Source: JBPCRW01 sp050996405 (GTDB taxonomy: Bacteria; Acidobacteriota; Blastocatellia; Pyrinomonadales; Pyrinomonadaceae). Taken from it: a stretch of 33,517 nucleotides of DNA. The stretch lies in assembly GCA_050996405.1 (NCBI GenBank), contig JBPCRW010000297.1, positions 1-33,517 of the forward strand, given 5' to 3'. A program made the position numbers and the translations under genes. Below the pieces are notes generated by a model. It ran no database searches and was not told the DNA's origin. It saw nothing but the letters and a program-made list of their open reading frames with translations. Below are positions 15,396 to 22,879 of the stretch, one piece after another; the first letter of the stretch is position 1; each line of letters starts with the position of its first letter.

Positions 15396-15423
15396 TTGAC
15401 AAGATACAGTTTTATTTCATAAT
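15396..15423 (+). promoter_or_regulatory. Promoter for the receiver-domain gene
   Basis: TTGACA (15396-15401), 16 bases, CATAAT (15418-15423), about 55 bases before ATG 15478. A consensus -35 and a near-consensus -10 fit a housekeeping sigma factor. The gap is shared with the divergent DUF512 gene. Confidence 0.6.
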
Positions 15424-15477
15424 CTTAAATTTAACTCTCACAGCCACACAAGGAATTTTATCAGATAGCAGCGAATA

Positions 15478-15903
15478 ATGTTAGGCGAGACAAATTCACC
15501 GATGAACGACAAAAATAATTCTTCCCGAAAAAAAATTCTGCTGGCTGAAGACGATTCTTCGATGCGCCACTTTATCGAAGTGATTCTGCAAAAGGAAAAT
15601 TATGATGTTTTTCCGGCGGAAGACGGTCTTTCGGCAATGAAAACCGTTTTGTCCGAAAAATTCGACGCGGTGGTTTCAGATGCCGTGATGCCGAATCTGA
15701 CCGGACACGAATTGTGCCGTATCCTACGCCAAAACTCCGATTTCGACAGCGTTCCGCTGATTATTTTAAGCGGGCTTGAACAAGATATTGCCAGCAATGC
15801 CGAAAACAATTGCGCCAATCTTTATCTGCTCAAAGGCGCGAATCTGAAAGAAGAATTGACGGAAAATTTATCAAAACTTCTCTCCAACAACGCTCAGGTT
15901 TGA
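15478..15903 (+). CDS. Single-domain response regulator (CheY-like receiver)
   Basis: The 141-residue protein is a lone receiver domain with no output domain. Acidic pocket residues are Asp25/Asp26 in LLAEDDSS. The phosphoacceptor is Asp68 (AVVSDAVMPN), the switch residue is Ser98 (LIILSGLE) and the conserved Lys is Lys119 (YLLKGA). Such proteins pass phosphate in phosphorelays or bind partner proteins. No histidine kinase is nearby, so its partner is encoded elsewhere. An alternative start at ATG 15502 (MNDKNNSS) would drop eight residues and fits the domain equally well; neither start has a strong Shine-Dalgarno sequence. It is convergent with ald, and the palindrome at 15953-15994 separates them. 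Confidence 0.92.
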   Translation: MLGETNSPMNDKNNSSRKKILLAEDDSSMRHFIEVILQKENYDVFPAEDGLSAMKTVLSEKFDAVVSDAVMPNLTGHELCRILRQNSDFDSVPLIILSGLEQDIASNAENNCANLYLLKGANLKEELTENLSKLLSNNAQV

Positions 15904-15952
15904 CAATCTTCCGGCAAACCAATCGAGCGATTTCTCTAAACAGATGAAAAAC

Positions 15953-15994
15953 GAATTGACGCGGATTTTCTGAAAATATTATCCGCGTCAATTC
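15953..15994. terminator. Palindromic repeat copy B, likely bidirectional terminator
   Basis: GAATTGACGCGGAT (15953-15966) and ATCCGCGTCAATTC (15981-15994) are perfect 14-base arms with a 14-base AT-rich loop. It lies between the convergent receiver gene (ending 15903) and ald (ending 16018). The core GACGCGGAT is shared with copies at 13801 and 28921. Confidence 0.75.
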
Positions 15995-16017
15995 CCATTT
16001 CCCCGCATTACTCGTGA

Positions 16018-17154
16018 CTAATTTTTCGCGCTCAACGCGCCGCCCAGAATCGAATCAAGCGGCGTGTATTCCAGACCTTGCGAAGTCGCAACAGCTTCGT
16101 AAGTCAGTTTTCCGGCGTAAGTATTGACACCTTCTTTCAAGCCTTCATCTTCGGCAATTGCCTGTTCAAAGCCTTTGTTTGCCAGAGCCAGCGCATACGG
16201 CAAAGTCGCGTTGGTCAGCGCGAAAGTCGAAGTTCTGGGAACTGCGCCCGGCATATTGGCGACGCAGTAATGCAAAACGCCTTCTTCGTAAAATGTCGGG
16301 TTCGAGTGCGTCGTCGCGTGCGTCGTTTCAAAACAGCCGCCCTGGTCAACCGCCACATCAACCAGAACCGCGCCTTTCGGAATGTCTTTGAGCATATCGC
16401 GCGTCACCAGTTTCGGCGCAGCCGCGCCCGGAATCAAAACGCCGCCGATAACCAAATCGGCGTGTGAAATCGCTTCGTGAATCGCGTAACGCGACGAGGC
16501 GAGCGTTTGCACTTTCGACAAAAAGATGTCGTCAAGCTGTCGCAGACGGTCAAGATTAATGTCAATAATCGTCACTTTCGCGCCCAATCCGACCGCCATT
16601 TTCGCCGCTTCCGTGCCGACCACGCCGCCGCCGATAATCACGACATTCGCCGCCGGAACGCCCGGCACGCCGCCCAGTAAAATTCCGCGTCCGCCGCTCA
16701 TTTTTTCCAGATAAGTCGCGCCCACCTGCACCGCCATTCTGCCCGCCACTTCCGACATCGGCGTTAAAAGCGGCAGAGTTCCCTTTTTATCGGTAATCGT
16801 TTCATACGCCACGCCCGTCACTTTTCTTTCTAAAAGCTGTTTGGTCAATTCCAGTTCCGGCGCGAGATGCAAGTATGTAAAAAGCAATTGATTTTCGCGC
16901 ATTCGCGGATATTCCGGCGCGACCGGCTCTTTGACTTTGACAATCATATCGCCCGTTTTCCAAACTTCGTCCGCCGTGTCGAGCAGTTTTCCGCCCGCTT
17001 TTACATAATTTTCGTCCGAAAAACCCGAACCTTCGCCCGCCGTTTTCTGCACAAAAACTTCGTGTCCCGCGCCGACAAGCGCGTGAACGCCCGCCGGTGT
17101 CAGTCCGACGCGGTATTCATTATCTTTAATTTCCTTCGGTAATCCGATTTTCAT
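16018..17154 (-). CDS. ald: Alanine dehydrogenase
   Basis: Ald catalyses reversible NAD-dependent oxidative deamination of L-alanine to pyruvate and ammonia. The 378-residue length is standard. Lys75 (IVKVKEP) and His96 (YLHLAP) are the substrate-binding and catalytic residues of the family. The dinucleotide-binding motif is IGGGVVGTEAAKMAVGLGA, followed by VDVAVDQGGC with the conserved Asp, and TFALTNATLPY near the C-terminus. The start at ATG 17154 has TTGGAG 6 bases upstream. The gene is divergent from marR across about 195 bases. It stands alone on its strand here and is probably linked to nitrogen or carbon balance; no specific regulation was identified. Confidence 0.97.
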   Translation of the reverse strand: MKIGLPKEIKDNEYRVGLTPAGVHALVGAGHEVFVQKTAGEGSGFSDENYVKAGGKLLDTADEVWKTGDMIVKVKEPVAPEYPRMRENQLLFTYLHLAPELELTKQLLERKVTGVAYETITDKKGTLPLLTPMSEVAGRMAVQVGATYLEKMSGGRGILLGGVPGVPAANVVIIGGGVVGTEAAKMAVGLGAKVTIIDINLDRLRQLDDIFLSKVQTLASSRYAIHEAISHADLVIGGVLIPGAAAPKLVTRDMLKDIPKGAVLVDVAVDQGGCFETTHATTHSNPTFYEEGVLHYCVANMPGAVPRTSTFALTNATLPYALALANKGFEQAIAEDEGLKEGVNTYAGKLTYEAVATSQGLEYTPLDSILGGALSAKN

Positions 17155-17315
17155 AAACTCTCCAATAATTGATTTCGTATGTTTGTTTTGCCTAAATTCT
17201 AAAATTTATTATGCCTAACTTTTCGTCAAATTTCCTAATGCGGTTGTAATTTTCTCGGGCAAATTCGATTTAATGTTTCAATTATTTAATCGCCTGGAAA
17301 CTTCTCATTTCACTC

Positions 17316-17344
17316 TTGACAATTCTCGTTATAACAGGTATTGT
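17316..17344 (+). promoter_or_regulatory. marR promoter
   Basis: TTGACA (17316-17321), 17 bases, TATTGT (17339-17344). The consensus -35 and optimal spacing suggest a strong promoter. The start codon is only 8 bases after the -10, so the message may be leaderless or nearly so. No Shine-Dalgarno sequence precedes ATG 17352, which agrees. Both operators below overlap this promoter. Confidence 0.6.
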
Positions 17345-17352
17345 TGTAACAA
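17326..17352. promoter_or_regulatory. Two MarR-type operator palindromes on the marR promoter
   Basis: TCGTTATAACAG (17326-17337) and TTGTTGTAACAA (17341-17352) match the 12-base palindrome TTGTTATAACAA found upstream of pirin, 10/12 and 11/12. Their centres are 15 bases apart. They cover the spacer, the -10 and the start codon, as expected for autorepression. Confidence 0.6.
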
Positions 17353-17852
17353 TGGCTAATTTACTGCGGCGGGAAATTAAACAAGCGAAGCCGTTCGACA
17401 GTTCGGCGGACGAAGCCTTTTTGAATTTACAGCGAACGACGGATTTTCTGACGCGGAAAGTTGTCGATGCGCTCAAACCATTCGGGATTACGCCGCCGCA
17501 GTATAATGTTTTGCGGATTCTGCGCGGCGCGGGTAAAAGCGGTTTGATAAATCGTGAAATCGGCGAGCGAATGCTGACTTTTGTGCCGGATGTCACGCGG
17601 ATGCTCGATCGTCTGGAAGCGCGAAATCTGATTTGCCGTGAACGCGGCATCGCTGACAGGCGGCTGGTCACGGCTCGCATCACGGCGGAAGGATTAAAGT
17701 TATTAGCAAAGCTCGACAAGATTTTCCACGATTTTCACAACCGGCTGCTCGGCGGCTGTAACGAAAGGGAGCTTAAAAGTTTAATCAAAATGCTGGAAAA
17801 ATTGCGGCGCGAGCTAATCGAAACAGACAAAACTTCCGTTTCGGAAAGATAG
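17352..17852 (+). CDS. MarR-family transcriptional repressor
   Basis: The start is set at ATG 17352 (MANLLRREIKQAKPF), because the upstream in-frame TTG at 17316 is the promoter -35. This gives 166 residues. The winged-helix core is clear: LKPFGITPPQYNVLRILRGA, GLINREIGERML, DVTRMLDRLEARNLICRERG and the wing IADRRLVTARIT. The C-terminal helices (LLAKLDKIFHDFHN through KMLEKLRRELIE) form the dimer interface. MarR proteins usually bind a small phenolic or oxidised ligand, or sense through cysteines, to release DNA. Palindromes on its own promoter and before the pirin gene make those two genes its likely targets. Confidence 0.92.
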   Translation: MANLLRREIKQAKPFDSSADEAFLNLQRTTDFLTRKVVDALKPFGITPPQYNVLRILRGAGKSGLINREIGERMLTFVPDVTRMLDRLEARNLICRERGIADRRLVTARITAEGLKLLAKLDKIFHDFHNRLLGGCNERELKSLIKMLEKLRRELIETDKTSVSER

Positions 17853-17873
17853 TTAAAAATTTTGTCTTAATCC

Positions 17874-17885
17874 TTGTTATAACAA
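17874..17885. promoter_or_regulatory. Operator palindrome upstream of pirin
   Basis: TTGTTATAACAA is a perfect 12-base palindrome 31 bases before ATG 17917. It is the best copy of the motif also seen twice on the marR promoter. It probably overlaps the pirin -10 region. Confidence 0.6.
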
Positions 17886-17916
17886 AGATTGGGCTAACAA
17901 AGAAGGAGTTAAAAAT

Positions 17917-18795
17917 ATGAATAAATTAAAAACAATCGAGCGAATTTTATCGCCGACGGAAACGCATTGGGTCGGCGACGGGTTTCGGGTTCACAACTTT
18001 TTTCCGGGCGGCTATCGTTTTGACGAGCAGCGGATGAGTCCGTTTTATTTATTGGATTACAATGCGAAAATCGAGTTTCCGCCGTCGGACAAGCCGCGCG
18101 GCGTGGGCGTTCATCCGCATCGCGGTTTTGAAACCGTGACGATTGCCTTCAAGGGAAAAGTCGCGCATCACGACAGCACGGGAAACAGCGGCGTTATCGG
18201 CGAAGGCGATATTCAATGGATGACCGCCGGAAGCGGAATTTTGCACAAAGAATATCACGAACGGGAATTTACGCGCGCGGGCGGCGAATTCCATATGCTC
18301 CAGCTTTGGGTCAATCTTCCGGCAAAACACAAAATGACCGCGCCGAAATATCAGGCAATCGAAAATCACCAAATCGCCAAATTGCCACTGGCAGGCGACA
18401 AGGGAACGGTTGAAATAATCGCGGGCGAATATCACGGCGTTAAAGGAACGGCGACGACTTTTTCGCCGATTCAAATGTATAACTGCCGCGTCAAAAAAGG
18501 CGCGACACTAGATTTTACTTTGCCGGAGAATTTCAACACCGGAATTTTAATTCTCGAAGGCAGTGTCAAAATCAACGGCGCGGAAATCGCTCCGGTTGAT
18601 AATTTTTGTTTGTTCAACAACGACGGAACGGAAATAAAAGTCGAAGCGTTGGAAGACGCGATGTTTATCGTCCTAAGCGGCGAGCCGTTAAATGAACCGA
18701 TTGCCGCCTACGGTCCATTCGTGATGAACACATTTGAAGAAATTCATCAGGCAAAACGCGATTTCGGAAGCGGTAAATTCGGCTACCTTGAATAA
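17917..18795 (+). CDS. Pirin-family cupin protein
   Basis: Pirins are two-domain cupins that bind a metal, usually iron. Some have quercetin 2,3-dioxygenase activity and others are redox sensors. The 292-residue protein has the N-terminal metal site GVGVHPHRGFETVT with His66 and His68, and His110 with Glu112 in GSGILHKEYHE. A full second cupin domain follows, ending NTFEEIHQAKRDFGSGKFGY, a hallmark. AGAAGGAG lies about 9 bases before the ATG. It follows marR by 64 bases and carries a perfect copy of the operator, so MarR-controlled induction by aromatic or electrophilic compounds is likely. Exact substrate unknown. A hairpin terminator ends the unit. Confidence 0.95.
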   Translation: MNKLKTIERILSPTETHWVGDGFRVHNFFPGGYRFDEQRMSPFYLLDYNAKIEFPPSDKPRGVGVHPHRGFETVTIAFKGKVAHHDSTGNSGVIGEGDIQWMTAGSGILHKEYHEREFTRAGGEFHMLQLWVNLPAKHKMTAPKYQAIENHQIAKLPLAGDKGTVEIIAGEYHGVKGTATTFSPIQMYNCRVKKGATLDFTLPENFNTGILILEGSVKINGAEIAPVDNFCLFNNDGTEIKVEALEDAMFIVLSGEPLNEPIAAYGPFVMNTFEEIHQAKRDFGSGKFGYLE

Positions 18796-18805
18796 ATACA
18801 AAGAA

Positions 18806-18840
18806 GGCGGAAGCAATGAAAATCGTTCATTACTTCCGCC
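18806..18840 (+). terminator. Terminator hairpin after pirin
   Basis: GGCGGAAGCAATGA (18806-18819) and TCATTACTTCCGCC (18827-18840) pair in 13 of 14 positions with a 7-base loop, 11 bases after the pirin stop. The minus-strand toxin gene converges from the other side, so it may act in both directions. Confidence 0.7.
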
Positions 18841-18863
18841 AACAGTAAATTTTGTAATTGTGT

Positions 18864-18914
18864 TTAAATCTCCACCGCGTCAATCTGCGCTCTTTGCAGT
18901 TTGCCCGAATAGTC
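18864..18914 (-). repeat. Distal copy of the aldehyde dehydrogenase 3' end
   Basis: This stretch matches 19534-19584 at a constant offset of 670 in 45 of 51 bases. On the minus strand it encodes DYSGKLQRAQIDAVEI and a TAA stop, against DYSGKLQKAQIDLVEI in the intact gene. It begins three bases after the toxin stop. Several differences are silent or conservative, so this looks like a once-functional gene end, separated from its gene by the toxin-antitoxin insert. Confidence 0.85.
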
Positions 18915-18917
18915 AAA

Positions 18918-19325
18918 TTACGGCTCAATTGTAAAACCAGCCTGAACAAAATGCTTGTCAAAAGTCAAAGCCGTTTCCAAATCTTTCTGTCTCATCACGA
19001 GAAACGAGATGCAATCGGTCAACGAATAGCTTTTGTCCTTATATTTCTGAAACATTGTCCAACCTTCAAAAAATAAATCCTCGTCAATATGGACGAGTTC
19101 AATTTTCGAACTCAATAAAAGATTTTCGCCTACTTCGACGGCTTTTTCGTGGCGACTGCGGCTGTTCAAATATGTAATTATCTCGTCAAAAATGTAGGAA
19201 GTAGTAATGATGGCAAAAGTAGTTTTCACTAAATTTTGCCAATGCGTCAAAGCCCGTTCGTGGTTCTGGTCGTCGTTCAACTCTAACGCCAGCCAATAAC
19301 TCGTGTCCGCGAAATAGATTTTCAT
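18918..19325 (-). CDS. PIN-domain toxin (VapC-like ribonuclease)
   Basis: The 135-residue protein has the acidic residues of PIN nucleases: Asp7 (YFADTSYWLAL), Asp47/Glu48 (IFDEIITYL), Asp104 (SLTDCISFLV) and Asp123 (TFDKHFVQAGF). Such toxins cleave tRNA or rRNA when their antitoxin is lost. It overlaps the upstream antitoxin gene by four bases (ATGA), the typical toxin-antitoxin coupling. The module lies between pirin and an aldehyde dehydrogenase gene, bracketed by two copies of the dehydrogenase's 3' end, which suggests recent acquisition. Length and motif order match VapC; the RNA target is unknown. Confidence 0.88.
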   Translation of the reverse strand: MKIYFADTSYWLALELNDDQNHERALTHWQNLVKTTFAIITTSYIFDEIITYLNSRSRHEKAVEVGENLLLSSKIELVHIDEDLFFEGWTMFQKYKDKSYSLTDCISFLVMRQKDLETALTFDKHFVQAGFTIEP

Positions 19326-19531
19326 TTGCCGTAAATATATTTGTCGTGATTTTCCGAAGCGTCGGTTACGTCATCGCTCACCGGATTTTTGCCGAAACGC
19401 AAAATCGGGTCTTCGCCTGATAGTGGAATCACGAGGATATAATTTTTCTGCCGGCGAATTTCTACTTCCTTCGCGCCGCCCAAAAATCGCTTCGGAATCG
19501 TTATGCCTTGTTCGGTAACTTGTGTTTTCAT
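19322..19531 (-). CDS. Antitoxin of the PIN toxin (AbrB/SpoVT-like)
   Basis: The 69-residue protein starts MKTQVTEQGITIPKRFLGGA, then KEVEIRRQKNYILVIPL. That is the swapped-hairpin AbrB DNA-binding form (x-Q-V-T-x-x-G-x-I-T-I-P-K). The charged C-terminal tail (SGEDPILRFGKNPVSDDVTD) would wrap the toxin. Its stop overlaps the toxin start (ATGA). AbrB-type antitoxins repress their own promoter. The start is only three bases after the stop of the dehydrogenase gene, so its ribosome-binding sequence (GGTGGA) lies inside that gene's duplicated 3' end. Confidence 0.82.
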   Translation of the reverse strand: MKTQVTEQGITIPKRFLGGAKEVEIRRQKNYILVIPLSGEDPILRFGKNPVSDDVTDASENHDKYIYGK

Positions 19532-19533
19532 AA

Positions 19534-19584
19534 TTAAATTTCCACCAAATCAATCTGCGCCTTTTGCAGTTTGCCCGAATAGTC
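19534..19584 (-). repeat. Proximal copy of the aldehyde dehydrogenase 3' end
   Basis: This is the last 51 bases of the intact dehydrogenase gene, repeated at 18864-18914 with six differences. The two copies bracket exactly one toxin-antitoxin pair. Confidence 0.85.
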
Positions 19585-21063
19585 GATGTAGAGCGATTTC
19601 CATTCGCTGAAAATATCCAGAACCTGCGTTCCGGCTTCACGGTGACCGTTGCCCGTGCCTTTTGTGCCGCCGAACGGCAGATGGACTTCCGCGCCGATGG
19701 TTGCCGAATTGACATAGCAGATTCCGGTGTAAAGTTCCTGCATCGCGTAGAAAGATTGGTTGACATCCTGCGTGTAAATCGCCGACGACAAGCCGTATTT
19801 GACATCGTTCACAATGTCAATGGCTTCGTCCAAAGTTGAAAATGGAATTACAGTTGTAACGGGTCCAAAAATTTCTTCCTGCGAGATTCGCATATCGCGT
19901 GAAGCGTCTGTAAAAACCGTCGGCTCGATGAAATAACCGTTTTTATATTCGCCTTTTGTCAGGGCGTTTCCGCCGCAAGCTAAGGTTGCTTTATCTTCCT
20001 TTTGCCCGATTTCGATGTAGCTTAAAATTTTGTCCATTGCCGTCTTGTTGATAACCGGACCGACTTCGGTTTTCGGGTCTAAACCGTTGCCGACTTTTAA
20101 TTTTTTAACGCGCTCGACAAGTTTTTCCGTGAACTTTTTATAAACTTTTTTGTGAACGACCAATCGGGAAGAAGCCGTGCAGCGTTGTCCCGAAGTTCCG
20201 AACGCGCCCCACAAAGAACCTTCGACGGCGTTGTCAATATCGGCATCGCCCATCACGATAATCGCGTTTTTGCCGCCCATTTCCAATGAAACAATTTTGT
20301 TTTGTCTGGCGCACGCTTCGGCAATAATTCGTCCCGTGTCGGTCGAGCCGGTGAACGAAATCAGACGCACATTTTTGTGATTAACCAGAGCTTCGCCCGC
20401 TTCGCCGAAACCGTTGACGAGATTGATAACGCCTTTCGGAATTCCGGCTTCTTCACAAGATTTGACGAGATTGATTGTCGAAAGCGGAACATCTTCGCCG
20501 GATTTCATCACGACCGTATTTCCGCAAACCAGAGCCGGAATGAGTTTCCAACTCGGAATCGCCATCGGAAAATTAAACGGCGTAATCAAACCGCAAATGC
20601 CGACCGGCTGGCGGACGCACATCGCAAATTTGTTCGGCATTTCCGCCGGAGTCGTAAAGCCGTGCAGCCGCCTGCCTTCGCCCGCCGTGAAATATGTGCA
20701 GTCAATCGCTTCCTGCACGTCGCCGCCCGCTTCTTTTAAAACTTTGCCCATCTCGCGCGTCGTCTGGCGCGTAAATTCGTCTTTGTTGGCGCGCAGAATT
20801 TCGCCCAAACGAAAAAGAATTTCGGCGCGTTTCGGCGCGGGCGTTCTGCGCCATTTGGTCGCCGCGTTTTTTGCCGCTTCGACCGCTTGTTCGACATCTT
20901 CGGCGTTCGATTTTGGAAAACGCCCGACGACATCCGTTGTATCCGCCGGATTTAAATTTTCAAACCATTCGCCGGACGCGCTCTTTACCCATTCGCCGCC
21001 GATGTAATTATGATGAGTTTTGGTTGATGTTTTTTTCGATTTCGCTTGTTTTGCTTTTGCCAT
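19534..21063 (-). CDS. NAD(P)-dependent aldehyde dehydrogenase
   Basis: The 509-residue protein is a full-length ALDH-superfamily enzyme. A basic N-terminal extension (MAKAKQAKSKKTSTKTH) precedes the fold. Catalytic residues are Cys295 (SGQRCTASSR), Glu261 (LEMGGKNA) and Asn164 (TPFNFPM). FTGSTDTGR and EEIFGPV are cofactor and structural motifs. The C-terminal GGTKGTGNGHREAGTQVLD followed by FSEWKSLYIDYS resembles the ALDH7/succinate-semialdehyde or alpha-aminoadipic-semialdehyde-like branch, but substrate cannot be decided from sequence alone. No strong Shine-Dalgarno sequence was seen. The last 17 codons (16 residues and the stop) are duplicated 670 bases downstream beyond a toxin-antitoxin pair. 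An unusual inverted heptamer repeat lies upstream (21073-21143). Confidence 0.95.
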   Translation of the reverse strand: MAKAKQAKSKKTSTKTHHNYIGGEWVKSASGEWFENLNPADTTDVVGRFPKSNAEDVEQAVEAAKNAATKWRRTPAPKRAEILFRLGEILRANKDEFTRQTTREMGKVLKEAGGDVQEAIDCTYFTAGEGRRLHGFTTPAEMPNKFAMCVRQPVGICGLITPFNFPMAIPSWKLIPALVCGNTVVMKSGEDVPLSTINLVKSCEEAGIPKGVINLVNGFGEAGEALVNHKNVRLISFTGSTDTGRIIAEACARQNKIVSLEMGGKNAIIVMGDADIDNAVEGSLWGAFGTSGQRCTASSRLVVHKKVYKKFTEKLVERVKKLKVGNGLDPKTEVGPVINKTAMDKILSYIEIGQKEDKATLACGGNALTKGEYKNGYFIEPTVFTDASRDMRISQEEIFGPVTTVIPFSTLDEAIDIVNDVKYGLSSAIYTQDVNQSFYAMQELYTGICYVNSATIGAEVHLPFGGTKGTGNGHREAGTQVLDIFSEWKSLYIDYSGKLQKAQIDLVEI

Positions 21064-21072
21064 AAATTAGTT

Positions 21073-21143
21073 AGTCTAAAGCCCAAAGTCCAGAGTCCAA
21101 AGTCAAGCCGTTTCTTCCGGCTACGGACTTTGGACTTTAGACT
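21073..21143. repeat. Inverted array of 'aaagtcc' heptamers
   Basis: AGTCTAAAGCCCAAAGTCC (21073-21091) and the reverse complement of 21125-21143 match in 18 of 19 bases. Further copies of the heptamer AGTCCAAAGTC lie on both arms and AGCCG/CGGCT stacks at the centre. It fills the gap between htrA and the dehydrogenase gene and can fold as one long hairpin, so it may end htrA transcription. Heptamer repeats of this kind are known in cyanobacteria; kinship is not shown. Confidence 0.75.
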
Positions 21144-21156
21144 CTAGACTCACGAA

Positions 21157-22725
21157 TTATTGAACCGTGAACTGCACGATGCGCTGTTGAACGCTTTTCG
21201 CGCGCGGGCTGTACCGGGCAATGTGCAGAATCACCGCGTCGCCCGTTTTTAATTTTCCGGCGATTTCGTTAAACGTTTTCGCGTCCGTGACGCTCACGCG
21301 ATTGACGCGCTGAATCAAATCGTTTTCGTTTATTAAATCCGCGCCGCTCGCGCTTTTCAAATCGGCAATAAAACTCGCCGGGTCAATATCTTTAACCAGA
21401 ACGCCTTTTTGATTTTCCAGCTTATTTGTCGCGGCAAGCTGCGGAGTTAAATCCGTCACCGTCAAACCGAGCGGCGTTTGCGCGGTATTTTGTCCAAGCC
21501 CAAGTTTTCGCCCTGTTTCGTCGCCATCGCTCTGGCTGGTCGAAGGACGTTCGCCGAGTTTGATAGTGGTTGTCAGACGTTCGAGTTTGTCGCCCGTTTC
21601 GCGCAGGAAAGCTAAAGTAACTTCTTTTTCCGGCGTGGTCGAAGAAACTTTGGCAATCAAGTCCTGCGCGCCTTCGACCTTTTCGCCGTTAAATTCGGTG
21701 ATAATATCGTTGACCTGCAAACCGGCTCGTCCGGCGGGACTCTGACGGTCGAGCAAAGTCGTAACAATCGCGCCTTTGGCTTCCGGCAAATTGTAAACTT
21801 TGGCAAACTCCGGTTTCACCGAATCCAAATTTACGCCGAGATAACCGCGACGGACTTTGCCGTTTTGCAGAATTTGCTGATAGACATACGCCGCTTCGCT
21901 GGACGGCAGAGCGAAACCGATTCCGTTGTAATCGCCGGTCGTCGTCGCAATCTGCGAATTCACGCCGACGACTTCACCATTCATATTAACCAGCGGTCCG
22001 CCGGAATTTCCGCGATTGATTGCCGCGTCGGTTTGAATAAATTTCTGAAACGGCGAGGCAAAAGGCGTTTCGCGCTTGGTTTGCGAAATGATTCCGGCGG
22101 TCACGGTTTGCGCCAGACCAAACGGCGAGCCGATTGCCAAAACCCAATCGCCGACCTGCGTGCTGTCCGAATCGCCGAGTTTGACTGACGGCAAATCACG
22201 TCCGGCTTCGATTTTTAAAACCGCCAAATCGGTTTCTTCGTCCGTGCCGATAATTTTCGCGGCGTATTCTTCGCCGCCCTGCAATTTGACGGTGATGCGC
22301 GACGAATCTTCGACGACGTGATAATTCGTCAAAATATATCCGGCTTTATCGACGATGAAACCGCTGCCGACGGCATACGACGGGCGGCGCGGCAGTTGAC
22401 GTTTGAAATATTCGAGAATATCGTCGGGCGTTCCGGTTGTCGGTTTGTCGTCTTTTATCGAAATGTCGGGGATTTTGCCTTTCGTATCGATGTTGACGAC
22501 CGCCGGTTCGACTTCTCTGGCAACTTCGGCAAAGCTGTTTGACATCGCTTCCGGCGTTCGCGCGTTCGGCGGAACTTCGGCAGCCGCTTTTCGCTCGGAG
22601 ATTAAAAATCCGATGCTGACACCGATGCCGACGGCGAAAATCGTGAAAATTGACAGCAGAATATAAATTTTTCGTAAGAATTTTTGTTCGATTTTGGAAG
22701 ACAACTGTCCGGCAGATTTTGACAT
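21157..22725 (-). CDS. HtrA/DegP-type serine protease with two PDZ domains
   Basis: The 522-residue protein is anchored by one N-terminal helix (about 20-43). The trypsin-like domain has catalytic His136 (LTNYHVVED), Asp166 (TDLAVLK) and Ser241 (GNSGGPLVN). PDZ1 (about 300-390; GYLGVNLDSV, SPAGRAGLQVNDIITEFNG) is followed by a linker (STSQSDGDETGRKLG) and a divergent PDZ2 (about 420-520; GVLVKDIDPASFIADL). HtrA proteases degrade or refold misfolded envelope proteins. GCGAGGTG lies about 8 bases before ATG 22725. A promoter candidate lies at 22762-22790. The nearby sigma/anti-sigma operon is the kind of stress system that often controls HtrA, but no shared promoter motif was found here. Confidence 0.95.
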   Translation of the reverse strand: MSKSAGQLSSKIEQKFLRKIYILLSIFTIFAVGIGVSIGFLISERKAAAEVPPNARTPEAMSNSFAEVAREVEPAVVNIDTKGKIPDISIKDDKPTTGTPDDILEYFKRQLPRRPSYAVGSGFIVDKAGYILTNYHVVEDSSRITVKLQGGEEYAAKIIGTDEETDLAVLKIEAGRDLPSVKLGDSDSTQVGDWVLAIGSPFGLAQTVTAGIISQTKRETPFASPFQKFIQTDAAINRGNSGGPLVNMNGEVVGVNSQIATTTGDYNGIGFALPSSEAAYVYQQILQNGKVRRGYLGVNLDSVKPEFAKVYNLPEAKGAIVTTLLDRQSPAGRAGLQVNDIITEFNGEKVEGAQDLIAKVSSTTPEKEVTLAFLRETGDKLERLTTTIKLGERPSTSQSDGDETGRKLGLGQNTAQTPLGLTVTDLTPQLAATNKLENQKGVLVKDIDPASFIADLKSASGADLINENDLIQRVNRVSVTDAKTFNEIAGKLKTGDAVILHIARYSPRAKSVQQRIVQFTVQ

Positions 22726-22761
22726 TTTAAAACACCTCGCGGAAAACTTCGGAGCGTTCCG

Positions 22762-22790
22762 AGTATAACGAAATTAAATAAATATCGAAA
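22762..22790 (-). promoter_or_regulatory. Possible htrA promoter
   Basis: On the minus strand, TTTCGA (22790-22785), 17 bases, TATACT (22767-22762). The -10 is good and the -35 is weak, which can mean activator dependence. It lies about 40 bases before the start codon. Confidence 0.4.
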
Positions 22791-22879
22791 GCGACAAATG
22801 TTAGACGCTTAATCGAAACAATTCGTTAAAAATTATTTTTGTAAATTTTATGAGAGTTCATTTTTACTGTTAAATTTCG

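Noticed and set aside
16018..17154. Pyridine nucleotide transhydrogenase instead of alanine dehydrogenase
   Set aside because: The Lys75/His96 pair, length and VDVAVDQGGC motif fit Ald; transhydrogenase alpha subunits differ in the C-terminal region.
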